Positions 8,804 to 16,645 of a stretch of DNA of 64,000 bases are shown one piece after another. Within the stretch, counting starts at the first letter, position 1; every line of letters begins with the position of its first letter. This DNA is from Ferdinandcohnia sp047238305. GTDB taxonomy: Bacteria; Bacillota; Bacilli; Bacillales; Bacillaceae_L. The notes beneath the pieces were generated by a model. The model was not told the origin of the DNA and made no database searches. It was given only the letters and a program-made list of their open reading frames with translations. The stretch covers positions 2,542,001-2,606,000 of the forward strand of contig NZ_JBDFMO010000001.1 in assembly GCF_047238305.1 (NCBI RefSeq). The letters run 5' to 3'. The translations under genes were made by a program, and so were the position numbers.

Positions 8804-9775
8804 ATGGCTTTGACACTATTTTCACCAAGTAAAATTGCAAATATTATTATAAAAGATCACGCTATTCGATATGTGGGTGTGAAACGTTCTAACCCTATTA
8901 CTGTACATAAGTTTCGTGAAAAATATTTGCCCCCTGGTATTATTCAAGATGGGAGAATTCTTGAAAGAGACACATTGCTCTTAATTTTAGAAGAATGTGT
9001 AACAGAATGGGGAATAAAAAACACCCAAGTTCAGTTCGTTATTCCAGATCCCTTTGTTGTCATCCGGAAAATTTCCATTCCAAGTGAAGTAAAGGATGAT
9101 GAGATTTTAGGATATATTTATTTGGAAATGGGGACAACCATACATCTCCCTTTTGATGAGCCAGTCCTTGATTTCAAAGTCCTTTCAGAAGAAGAGAAGA
9201 TAAAAGAAGTTCTTATCTTTGCGGCTCCTGAGGAGGTTGCATTAGAATATTCCTCCATACTAGAAGATGCTTCTTTAAAACCAATTGCAGCCGATATTAC
9301 ACCACTTTGTATGTATCGACTCTTTCACTTTTGTCAAAAAACAAACGAAGAGGAGCATATTTTATTGCTTCAATTTGATTTGCAATCTGCCAACTTGAGC
9401 ATTTTTCATCAAGATATTCCTTTGTTTATGAGACATCTTAATTTGGATACATCGATAGAGGATTGGGACATCAGAGAAAATTCTTCTCATACTCTAGCGG
9501 ATATAAAATGGAATAGTCATCGAAGTAAATTAGAGGTTCTCATTGATGAAATCATGAAAGAGATTGAACATGTCATGAACTTTTATAGTTTTAATATGAC
9601 CCAGGGGAAAGAACGGATTACAAAAATTTTAGTTAGCGGGGATCATCCAAATCTTCCGGACATCTCTTCTACACTCATTGAGAGATATGAAATTCCGGTA
9701 CATAAAATTGATACATTTGATAAACTGCCTAGTCAATATTTTCTACCATTAGGATTAGCACTTAAAGAGGTGTAA
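8804..9775 (+). CDS. pilM: Pilus assembly protein PilM (actin-like ATPase)
   Basis: The 323-residue soluble protein has the PilM/FtsA-like fold: an N-terminal beta strand segment (IANIIIKDHAIRYVGVK), the conserved VIPDPFVVIRKISIPSEV, then LGYIYLEMGTTIHLPFDEPVLDFKVL, and a C-terminal nucleotide-site-like ILVSGDHPNLPDIS. It forms a cytoplasmic ring that binds the PilN N-terminus. It lies 11 nt after pilD and 2 nt before pilN. Sequence divergence from Gram-negative PilM is clear, but order and motifs agree. Confidence 0.85.
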   Translation: MALTLFSPSKIANIIIKDHAIRYVGVKRSNPITVHKFREKYLPPGIIQDGRILERDTLLLILEECVTEWGIKNTQVQFVIPDPFVVIRKISIPSEVKDDEILGYIYLEMGTTIHLPFDEPVLDFKVLSEEEKIKEVLIFAAPEEVALEYSSILEDASLKPIAADITPLCMYRLFHFCQKTNEEEHILLLQFDLQSANLSIFHQDIPLFMRHLNLDTSIEDWDIRENSSHTLADIKWNSHRSKLEVLIDEIMKEIEHVMNFYSFNMTQGKERITKILVSGDHPNLPDISSTLIERYEIPVHKIDTFDKLPSQYFLPLGLALKEV

Positions 9776-9777
9776 GT

Positions 9778-10449
9778 ATGCTTGTAAATATTAATTTACT
9801 TCCAAGAAAAGAATTTAAAAACCGAGCAAAATTATTACTCCTCATCATTGTGATTAGTGTAGCATTAATAGGCTTCTTATTAATTTTCATTCAGTACAAA
9901 CAAGCAACTTCACAAGAAAAACAGCTAGAAAAGCAAATTGCAACTTTACAAGAAACTCGTGGTGTTGTAGAGCAAAAAAATGATTCAGCAAATCAATCAA
10001 ATAATGTGATTTACTTAGAAAAAACAGTTGAATGGGCAGACCGTTATTTTGTAGAAACAGTGCAAATTTTAAATCATTTAACAATGTTGTTACCTGACCG
10101 AGGCTTTGTTCAAAACTTTTCATATACAGAGGATGGAATTGTTTCTTTAGAGGTTCAGTTTGATACAAATACTGAGAATGCCCATTATTTAGCATTACTT
10201 ACTGATTCTCCATTTATCGAATCAGCTCGACTATTAACCGTTTCGACTACCCCAATCACCGACACAGGTGAAGGGACAGATACTACCACCGAGACACCTG
10301 ATACAAACAATAATGCTAAAGAAAATATGGGTACAACCGATAATAAAATAGAATCCGAGCAAAATAATAACATTTTACCGAGATATTATGCTGAATATGA
10401 AATCATTTTTGATAAGAGTGCCATAAAGTCAATGCAGGAGGGGAAATAG
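9778..10449 (+). CDS. pilN: PilN-like inner-membrane alignment protein
   Basis: The 223-residue bitopic protein begins MLVNINLLPRKEFKNRAK. The N-terminal INLLP peptide is the PilM-binding motif of PilN. One transmembrane helix (about 19-42) is followed by a coiled coil (about 45-75) and an extracytoplasmic alpha/beta domain. Residues 150-195 form an unusual T/N/D-rich insert before the last strand. With PilM and PilO it bridges the cytoplasmic ring to the outside platform. It lies 2 nt after pilM and 2 nt before pilO. Confidence 0.85.
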   Translation: MLVNINLLPRKEFKNRAKLLLLIIVISVALIGFLLIFIQYKQATSQEKQLEKQIATLQETRGVVEQKNDSANQSNNVIYLEKTVEWADRYFVETVQILNHLTMLLPDRGFVQNFSYTEDGIVSLEVQFDTNTENAHYLALLTDSPFIESARLLTVSTTPITDTGEGTDTTTETPDTNNNAKENMGTTDNKIESEQNNNILPRYYAEYEIIFDKSAIKSMQEGK

Positions 10450-10451
10450 AC

Positions 10452-11240
10452 ATGACTCTCCATTTTTCACGTAAACAAATCACTTATTTAGTTCTAGCGA
10501 TTGTCTTTTTATTAGGAGTTTTTTATTTGACGTATCTCCTCCTAGTAAAACCTGTGAAGCTAAAAATTTCTCAATTAGAGAATAGTGTCAAAACAGAACA
10601 AAGATTATTGGATGTTATTTCTGAAAAACGGACAAATGATGCACCAGTTATTAGTTCCACTGAGATTCAAAAGAGAATACCAGTAATTCCATTAGTGGAA
10701 CAAATCGTCTTGGATGTGCAACGAGCTGAAACTTTATCAGATAGCAACGTAATCGAAATGTCCTATAGTGAGAGTGAGTTTACGTTAATTGATGAAATCC
10801 AACCTGAAGGACAACAAGAGGCAGCGAATCCTGATAATACGAAGGAAACTAAACAGGATACAAATGATGATGGTACTGATAATCAGCTTGAGGAAGGGGA
10901 TAGAGTAGACCCTAAACTAATTGATGGCCTCAACCAAATAACAGTCACGTTACATGTTCAATCGCCCAATTATGAAGAATTGGAAAAGTTTCTATCAGCT
11001 CTTGAACATCAAACGCGCATAACTAGGGTTAATTCATTACGTTTTACAGGCACTCCAGAGCTTGTGTCAGTGGAGCAAGTCGCTGAACAACTCGTGTATG
11101 ATGTAACCATTTCAACATTTTATATGCCGAAATATACAGAACTTGCTGAAGAGGCACCGAAACTTACCGTTCCACCTCCAAGCAATAAAAAGAATCCATT
11201 AGCTCCAGGACTGGAAAAGAAAGACGAGAACAATCAGTAA
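10452..11240 (+). CDS. pilO: PilO-like inner-membrane alignment protein
   Basis: The 262-residue bitopic protein has a transmembrane helix at about 12-35, a coiled coil (36-65) and a PilO-like domain split by a 50-residue acidic, N/D/E/Q-rich insert (about 115-155). The family core resumes at ITVTLHVQSPNYEELEKFLSAL, and a proline-rich tail follows. PilN and PilO heterodimerise beneath the assembly platform. The acidic inserts in both PilN and PilO look lineage-specific. AGGAGGGGA precedes ATG 10452. Confidence 0.82.
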   Translation: MTLHFSRKQITYLVLAIVFLLGVFYLTYLLLVKPVKLKISQLENSVKTEQRLLDVISEKRTNDAPVISSTEIQKRIPVIPLVEQIVLDVQRAETLSDSNVIEMSYSESEFTLIDEIQPEGQQEAANPDNTKETKQDTNDDGTDNQLEEGDRVDPKLIDGLNQITVTLHVQSPNYEELEKFLSALEHQTRITRVNSLRFTGTPELVSVEQVAEQLVYDVTISTFYMPKYTELAEEAPKLTVPPPSNKKNPLAPGLEKKDENNQ

Positions 11241-11265
11241 TACAATAGAAAGAGGTGAGAACAGC

Positions 11266-12594
11266 TTGGAATCCTTTGTAATTGCACTTATATCTCTTTT
11301 ACTTGTCCTACCTATTATTTATTTTTTACCACTTGGTTTTACTAGGAAGGGGAAATTACTTATTCTTTTTTGTGCATTTTTCGTTTTTGTCATTGGAATC
11401 GCAGTGAAGACAGTGATGAGCGTATGGCAAATAGGGTTAGTGTTAATACTGCTAGCAATAGGGTTTTCATATTTAATCAGTAAAAAATTTGGAACACAAT
11501 TGTTTCTTCATCCAGAAAATACTTCGGGAGTAGAAGATAAGGTCATCAAATTTGAAATTGAAGATGAAGTTGAAGAAGAAATCCGTAGTCAGATAAAAGT
11601 TGAAGAAAACAAGGATCCAGTTGTTGAGCTAGAAAAGGTATCTCCTCCAATACAAGAGGTTGAAGAGGAATTTGTGGCGGAAATTCAAACAACTGATAAT
11701 CAAAATGAAGATGATCTTGCGTTAGAAAATGTGTACGTAGATACTGAAGAACTCGAAAATACATATGAAATACATACTAATGATGAAAATCCCGATTCTG
11801 ATTTTGATGACTTGCTCAAAGAAATCGAGAGTGGATTAAATGACAAAAATAGTGAAATTCAAGATCAAGATGAAATGGTTGAGGCTACAGAGGAAACGGA
11901 AGAATCACAACCGTTGGAAATAGCTGAAATGGAAGATGAAAATTTAGATATAGCACCACCAGTACTTGAAGAAATTCAATTTGATAGTTTACAAGTAACT
12001 CATGATGAGGAGTCTAATGAACAAAGTGAAATAGAAGAAATTTCAATGATTGAATCAACCGATTTTGATATAGATGAGATTGAGGTTGAGTTAACTGAAG
12101 AAGAAGACTTTATGAATGAACAACAGATAGAGCAAGAACTTCAGGAACAATCGGAAGACATAGCCGAAGTTGAGGAGATAGAGGACATTGAGTTAGACAC
12201 ATCAGAAAACGAACAGAACAATGAAACAGAGATTGAGGATGTAAGTTCTAATATAGTGGACATTGGTGATGAAGAGAGCGATATACCAGAAGAACGAGAC
12301 GATCAAAATGATCTAAGGCAACAGCTTTTTACAACGATGATTTCTCAGATCAAACTTTCTCGAAATAAATTATCAACTACTCAATATGAAAAATTAATAC
12401 TGGGTCATCTTCATCCGAATTTATCTGATCATGATTATTATACTTTTGTAAGCTTGTTAATTGAACATTATATTAAAACTGAACAAAATGATGAATTGTT
12501 CACATTACTTTCTCAAAATAAGAGCAGATTTGAGAAATATCCTGTTATTTTACAGGAAATTAACTTTTTATTAGAAGAATATTGCAAAATATGA
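11266..12594 (+). CDS. Unknown membrane-anchored, highly acidic protein of the pilus locus
   Basis: I do not recognise this 442-residue protein. It starts at TTG 11266 behind AGAGGTGAG. Residues 1-75 contain three closely spaced transmembrane helices. Residues 80-345 are extremely rich in Glu and Asp, with short recurring EIEE/EVEE-type phrases, and are probably disordered. The last 90 residues are a folded-looking helical domain (LRQQLFTTMISQIKLSRNKL ... NFLLEEYCKI). The layout of membrane anchor, acidic linker and helical C-terminal domain resembles FimV or other pilus-localising scaffolds in architecture only. It lies 25 nt after pilO, at the end of the pilMNO run. Confidence 0.7.
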   Translation: MESFVIALISLLLVLPIIYFLPLGFTRKGKLLILFCAFFVFVIGIAVKTVMSVWQIGLVLILLAIGFSYLISKKFGTQLFLHPENTSGVEDKVIKFEIEDEVEEEIRSQIKVEENKDPVVELEKVSPPIQEVEEEFVAEIQTTDNQNEDDLALENVYVDTEELENTYEIHTNDENPDSDFDDLLKEIESGLNDKNSEIQDQDEMVEATEETEESQPLEIAEMEDENLDIAPPVLEEIQFDSLQVTHDEESNEQSEIEEISMIESTDFDIDEIEVELTEEEDFMNEQQIEQELQEQSEDIAEVEEIEDIELDTSENEQNNETEIEDVSSNIVDIGDEESDIPEERDDQNDLRQQLFTTMISQIKLSRNKLSTTQYEKLILGHLHPNLSDHDYYTFVSLLIEHYIKTEQNDELFTLLSQNKSRFEKYPVILQEINFLLEEYCKI

Positions 12595-12616
12595 CGAAAA
12601 ATAGCGAAAAGCATGG

Positions 12617-12622
12617 TAAAAT
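12617..12622 (+). promoter_or_regulatory. Candidate extended -10 promoter for the PRC-barrel gene
   Basis: TGGTAAAAT (12614-12622) is an extended -10 (TGnTAAAAT) 50 nt before the PRC-barrel start. No clear -35 is visible. It lies in the 78-nt gap after the acidic protein gene. Confidence 0.35.
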
Positions 12623-12672
12623 AGATGGAAAATGCCGTTGTTTTAAAAATAAATAGGTGTGGTGAATGATTT

Positions 12673-13485
12673 ATGAAAAAAAGTGTTGAGATAGTTGGTT
12701 TACCAATCATTAGTATTATAGATGGAATAGAAATAGGAAAAGTTAAATCTTTAGTCATCAACCCTGAAAAAGGCTCAGTTGATTTTCTAACAATTGAACA
12801 TGAAGATTGGCAGGTAAGTGTAAAAGCTATTCCTTTCAAAAGAGTAGTCGGAATCGGAGAGTACGCTGTTACCATTGAAAGCGAAAGCTCAGTCATTGAC
12901 CTTAATGAAATTCCAATTGCAAATTCACTAGTAAATAAGAAAATTAAAATAACGAATACAAAAGTAATGACTCGAAAAGGTCAGTTATTAGGAGAAGTCC
13001 TTGAATATTATGTTGATGATGAAACAGGAAATCTATTAGGAACATTATTAAATGTTTCTGGTAAGGAAGTTGTCTTAGCATCGGAATTTGTTCTTACATA
13101 TGGAAAAGACATTATTATTGTCGGCGAGGATGCTTCATCAAAATTCCTTGATTCAGTAGAAGCATTAGAAAATCCACAAATAGAATCTACTGAAAACCAG
13201 CAAGATATCGACGTTGATGAATTACTACCTGGATCAACAGAAACACAAAGTCCATTTGATGAAATTAACGCTTCTATTGATAAACATGAAGAATCTGAAT
13301 CAAAAGCATTGCGCTTAAAACAAGTTGATCTTCTTTACGGTAAAGTGGTTACAAAAGACATCCTGGATAGTGAAGGAAATGTCATCATTCCAGCGGGAAC
13401 TCATTTATCTGTTGATGATATTATTAAAGCTCAAGAAGAAGGTCCAAGTGTATTCGTTGAATTATCCATGAATGTTGAAGAGTAA
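12673..13485 (+). CDS. PRC-barrel domain protein at the end of the pilus locus
   Basis: The 270-residue soluble protein has two PRC-barrel repeats: residues about 5-75 (IISIIDGIEIGKVKSLVIN) and about 95-155 (MTRKGQLLGEVLEYYVDDET). An acidic linker (165-210) follows. The C-terminal 55-residue barrel-like module, LLYGKVVTKDILDSEGNVII then PAGTHLSVDDII, resembles a sandwich-hybrid fold. PRC barrels are small beta-barrels used in RNA maturation, photosynthetic complexes and protein scaffolding. The function here is unknown; the position between the pilMNO block and a terminator ties it to pilus or membrane organisation only by context. Confidence 0.75.
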   Translation: MKKSVEIVGLPIISIIDGIEIGKVKSLVINPEKGSVDFLTIEHEDWQVSVKAIPFKRVVGIGEYAVTIESESSVIDLNEIPIANSLVNKKIKITNTKVMTRKGQLLGEVLEYYVDDETGNLLGTLLNVSGKEVVLASEFVLTYGKDIIIVGEDASSKFLDSVEALENPQIESTENQQDIDVDELLPGSTETQSPFDEINASIDKHEESESKALRLKQVDLLYGKVVTKDILDSEGNVIIPAGTHLSVDDIIKAQEEGPSVFVELSMNVEE

Positions 13486-13516
13486 AACCCTCATATAAGT
13501 GGGTTTTTTCTTTTTA
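13485..13516 (+). terminator. Terminator of the pilus locus
   Basis: AAAACCC(T)C pairs with (T)GGGTTTT around an ATATAAG loop and is followed by TTCTTTTT. It starts at the last base of the PRC-barrel stop codon. Confidence 0.85.
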
Positions 13517-13576
13517 TAGAAGTCCCAAAAAACTTCTGATGTTTATTCTTGTAAGAATTTGACGACAACCTCTAGT

Positions 13577-13607
13577 AACAAGACGACAAATGTCTTGTTC
13601 TTTTTTC
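13577..13607 (+). terminator. Second terminator-like hairpin before spoIIB
   Basis: AACAAGAC (13577-13584) pairs perfectly with GTCTTGTT (13592-13599) across a 7-nt loop and is followed by CTTTTTTC. It lies 60 nt beyond the first terminator and insulates spoIIB from the pilus operon. Confidence 0.7.
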
Positions 13608-13648
13608 TTCTATGTATGATAGGATTGACAAAAAAAGTAGAGCGTTTC

Positions 13649-13839
13649 AATCAAATACGCTTTGGCGTATTTGCGCCCAGATTTATTCGAGCGTGCTCGA
13701 AAAATTTCCATTGAAAATCTGTGGCATCCGCCGGAGGCATTAACATTATTCAGTCAAAGAATAATCTGACTGAATTGTTTACCTTTGGCATTCATTCCCC
13801 ACTTATTTAAAAAGGGGACTTCTGCTGAATAATGTTAAT
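13649..13839 (+). repeat. Structured dispersed repeat, copy A (body 13649-13738 plus inverted arms)
   Basis: The 90-nt body contains three foldable units: CAAATACGC/GCGTATTTG (loop TTTG); TTCGAGC/GCTCGAA nested in AGATTT/AAATCT; and the small palindrome TCCGCCGGA. It is followed by ATTAACATTATTCAG (13739-13753), whose exact reverse complement lies at 13825-13839, two bases before the spoIIB ribosome binding site. The 71-nt gap between the arms holds CAGTCA/TGACTG and CCCC/GGGG stems. About 82 of 90 body positions match copy C. All stems are preserved against copies B and C although sequence differs. Confidence 0.9.
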
Positions 13840-13852
13840 AGGTGGTGAAAAA

Positions 13853-14935
13853 ATGGACAAGCATAATCGGATTTCGATTAAAATTAATGGTAGGGAGTCT
13901 AAGGTTAAAAAAGAAGAGAAAGAAACACCTGATTTTGTCGAATCTGAAAAACCTCTGATTATTGTTGAGAATGATGAGGTTGCAGCAGCACAAGAGGAAG
14001 AGGAGGATGATTTTACCTGGGTCCTACCAGATGAAAACTTGAAAAATCATTCTTCTAAGGAAAAAGACATTCCAGTAATTCCAATTGAGGATTTACGACA
14101 CACAAAAGGCCCTAGTAAATTGGAATATATACCAAAAAAGAAAAAAGGATTTCAGCTATTTGCTCTTAAGCAATTCTCCATTTCTATTGTTTTGGCAGTT
14201 GTCCTTGGCATTGGATTTGGAATCATGATTCTAAAAATAGTGGAGGGTGTTAATGCTGGATCTGCGCAAAATGAGACGCCTTCTCAGCCTACTAATGAAA
14301 CCCCTCCTTCTTCTGAGAAACAGCAGGATACACCTGCGAGTAACCCAGTTGCAATTGATTTAGAAACGCTATCCACAGGTGTGGTTCAAGGTGGGACGTT
14401 TTCAACAGTTGAAAATGCAAATACAAGAGTAGATGAAATTAAAGGAAAGGGCTTTGCGGCGGTTACTGTTGAAATGGATGGTGCCTTTTACGTTATTGCC
14501 GGTATTGGAGCTGAACAAAGTTCTGTTAGTGGGATTAAGACAGAATACAAAGAAGCATTTCCTGACTTTTTTTCAAAGACATATGAAGTACCTGGTGGGT
14601 CCTATACAAATGCAGGAAAAGCAGACTCAGAAGCAATCAAAGTAGATCTGCCAGTATTCAAGGAATTAGCAACTCTATCCTCTCAAGCTTTCGGAACGGG
14701 ATCAATTGATAATGGACAATGGGAGAATCTAGCGAAACAAATCGCAACGGTAAAGGAAATTAAGACGAACAACCTACATGAACAACTTCAGAAATTTCAT
14801 ACAGACGTCCAAACTGCATTTACACAACTACAGGAATATAAAAATGGCGGCGACCAAAAAACATTATGGCAATCACAGCAATCATTATTAAATGCATATC
14901 AAGCTTATACAGTTTGGATTTCTGAGTTAGGCTAG
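13853..14935 (+). CDS. spoIIB: SpoIIB, SPOR-domain protein of engulfment
   Basis: The 360-residue protein has a charged N-terminal half, one transmembrane helix (about 105-127, SISIVLAVVLGIGFGIMIL), a P/T/S-rich linker and a SPOR-type domain (about 175-250: GVVQGGTFSTVENANTRVDEI and PDFFSKTYEV). A helical tail ends the protein. I chose ATG 13853 (MDKHNRISIKING) because GGTGGTG precedes it and the in-frame ATG 13832 lies inside the repeat arm. Its position between the prepilin peptidase and maf is exactly that of B. subtilis spoIIB. It binds septal peptidoglycan and helps start septal thinning during engulfment. Confidence 0.88.
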   Translation: MDKHNRISIKINGRESKVKKEEKETPDFVESEKPLIIVENDEVAAAQEEEEDDFTWVLPDENLKNHSSKEKDIPVIPIEDLRHTKGPSKLEYIPKKKKGFQLFALKQFSISIVLAVVLGIGFGIMILKIVEGVNAGSAQNETPSQPTNETPPSSEKQQDTPASNPVAIDLETLSTGVVQGGTFSTVENANTRVDEIKGKGFAAVTVEMDGAFYVIAGIGAEQSSVSGIKTEYKEAFPDFFSKTYEVPGGSYTNAGKADSEAIKVDLPVFKELATLSSQAFGTGSIDNGQWENLAKQIATVKEIKTNNLHEQLQKFHTDVQTAFTQLQEYKNGGDQKTLWQSQQSLLNAYQAYTVWISELG

Positions 14936-14963
14936 ACAAAATTCAATTTTTTAGTGAAAATGG

Positions 14964-14992
14964 AAAGGAGATATCTTCTCCTTTTCTTTTTT
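14964..14992 (+). terminator. Terminator after spoIIB
   Basis: AAAGGAGA pairs with TCTCCTTT over a 5-nt loop, followed by TCTTTTTT. Confidence 0.8.
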
Positions 14993-15151
14993 ACGTCTTG
15001 ATAATGATAGCTTTTACATAAAGAGGAAAGTTTTCTCAAACAATAAACCATCTGGAAAATTCAATTTTACATAATTGTAGAGTAATGATTTGTTTGTTAG
15101 GATATACAGGTATCTTCCATTCTGAAAAAAATGAAAAAGGGTGAAATTAAC

Positions 15152-15718
15152 ATGCAACACCTCGTTTTAGCCTCAGGTTCTCCACGACGAAAAGAACTTC
15201 TTAGAAATGTGAAACTTTCCTTCGATGTTTCCGTCAGTAATATTGATGAATCCATTGACGAAACTCTCACTCCTGAAGAAAAGGTCATGACGATTGCCTC
15301 AAAAAAAGCAAAGGCAATTGCGAATCAATTTCCGGATTCCTATATTCTTGCAGCAGATACAGCTGTTGTGTTTCAAAACCAATTTTTAGGTAAACCTAAA
15401 AGCGAACAGGAATCCATACATGTATTAAAAACGTTATCAAATCAAACACATGAAGTCGTAACAGGAGTTGCGATTCTTTTTAAGGACACGCAAAAATTGT
15501 TCTTTGAAAGAACAGAAGTGACGTTCTGGGATCTTTCAGATGAGGAAATTCATTCATATGTAGCTTCAGGCGAACCAAAGGATAAAGCAGGTTCTTATGG
15601 AATTCAAGGACTAGGATCTGCACTCGTAAAACATATTAAAGGTGACTATTTTTCTGTAGTGGGATTGCCTGTATCGCGAACCCTTCGTGAACTTAGAGAT
15701 CTAGGGTTTCACGATTAA
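15152..15718 (+). CDS. maf: Nucleoside triphosphate pyrophosphatase Maf (septum protein)
   Basis: The 188-residue protein opens MQHLVLASGSPRRKELLRN, the Maf signature, with AADTAV and FLGKPKS later in the chain. ATG 15152 is chosen over in-frame ATG 15131 because AAGGGTGA is properly spaced before it and the homologue starts there. Maf hydrolyses dTTP, UTP and modified nucleotides, and its overproduction blocks septation in B. subtilis. The gap to radC (15719-15851) shows no clear feature. Confidence 0.93.
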   Translation: MQHLVLASGSPRRKELLRNVKLSFDVSVSNIDESIDETLTPEEKVMTIASKKAKAIANQFPDSYILAADTAVVFQNQFLGKPKSEQESIHVLKTLSNQTHEVVTGVAILFKDTQKLFFERTEVTFWDLSDEEIHSYVASGEPKDKAGSYGIQGLGSALVKHIKGDYFSVVGLPVSRTLRELRDLGFHD

Positions 15719-15851
15719 AAATCATCAATAATTGTAGGAAGAATGCAACTATTTCACTGTGTTAAAAAGTAGGCTAAATACCATAGTAATTAGTGACTTT
15801 ACCCTCGAGTGGGATCCGAGTATCTAGTACATTAGATAGGAGGAACCCTAT

Positions 15852-16541
15852 TTGAAATCATCAGCACTCATGATTCGAGATTATCCGCAAGACGAGAGAC
15901 CGCGGGAACGATTAGTATCTGACGGTGCCGATAGCCTTTCAAACCATGAGCTTTTAGCGATTCTTCTGCGAACAGGTTCAAAGGAAGAATTGGTTATTCA
16001 ATTATCAAACCGCTTACTGCATCATTTTGAAGGTCTTCGATTATTAAAGGACGCATCTGTCGAAGAGATAACCTCCATTAAAGGAATCGGAAAAGCAAAA
16101 GCTGTTCAAATCATGGCGGCAATTGAACTTGGCCGAAGAATTGGCAAACTTCAATACGAAGATCGGTATGTGATTCGATCTCCGGAGGATGGTGCTAAAT
16201 ATGTGATGGAGGATATGCGTTTTTTAACTCAGGAACATTTTGTTTGTCTTTATCTGAATACGAAAAATCAGGTAATTCATCGCCAAACCATTTTTATCGG
16301 AAGTTTGAATGCCTCAATTGTGCATCCAAGAGAGGTCTATAAGGAAGCCTTTCGAAGGTCAGCAGCATCCATCATATGCATTCATAATCATCCTTCAGGT
16401 GACCCGGCACCAAGTCGGGAAGATATCGAAGTCACGAAGCGGCTTGTTGAATGTGGTAGGATAATTGGCATAGAGCTATTGGACCATTTAATCATCGGTG
16501 AACACAAATACGTCAGTCTCAAAGAAAAAGGTTACGTGTGA
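15852..16541 (+). CDS. radC: RadC/UPF0758 family JAMM protein
   Basis: The 229-residue protein starts at TTG 15852 behind TAGGAGG. Residues about 1-90 form a UPF0758 N-terminal and helix-hairpin-helix region (ITSIKGIGKAKAVQIMAAIE). Residues about 105-229 form the JAB1/MPN domain with the metal-binding motif HNHPSGDPAPSREDIE. Despite the name, a DNA-repair role is not supported for the family and its activity is unresolved. It lies between maf and mreB as in B. subtilis. Confidence 0.93.
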   Translation: MKSSALMIRDYPQDERPRERLVSDGADSLSNHELLAILLRTGSKEELVIQLSNRLLHHFEGLRLLKDASVEEITSIKGIGKAKAVQIMAAIELGRRIGKLQYEDRYVIRSPEDGAKYVMEDMRFLTQEHFVCLYLNTKNQVIHRQTIFIGSLNASIVHPREVYKEAFRRSAASIICIHNHPSGDPAPSREDIEVTKRLVECGRIIGIELLDHLIIGEHKYVSLKEKGYV

Positions 16542-16645
16542 CTATTATTTTTTAATTTTGTACGATATAATAATGGTTATGAGTTTTTGCTCGATATTAA
16601 CAAATAATTACCCTTATTCGCGTATCAGAAAGGAAGATACATATT

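Noticed and set aside
13649..13839. Repeat considered as an insertion sequence remnant
   Set aside because: It has no transposase fragment, the body ends are not inverted repeats of each other and no target duplication is visible; stems are conserved, which remnants would not show.
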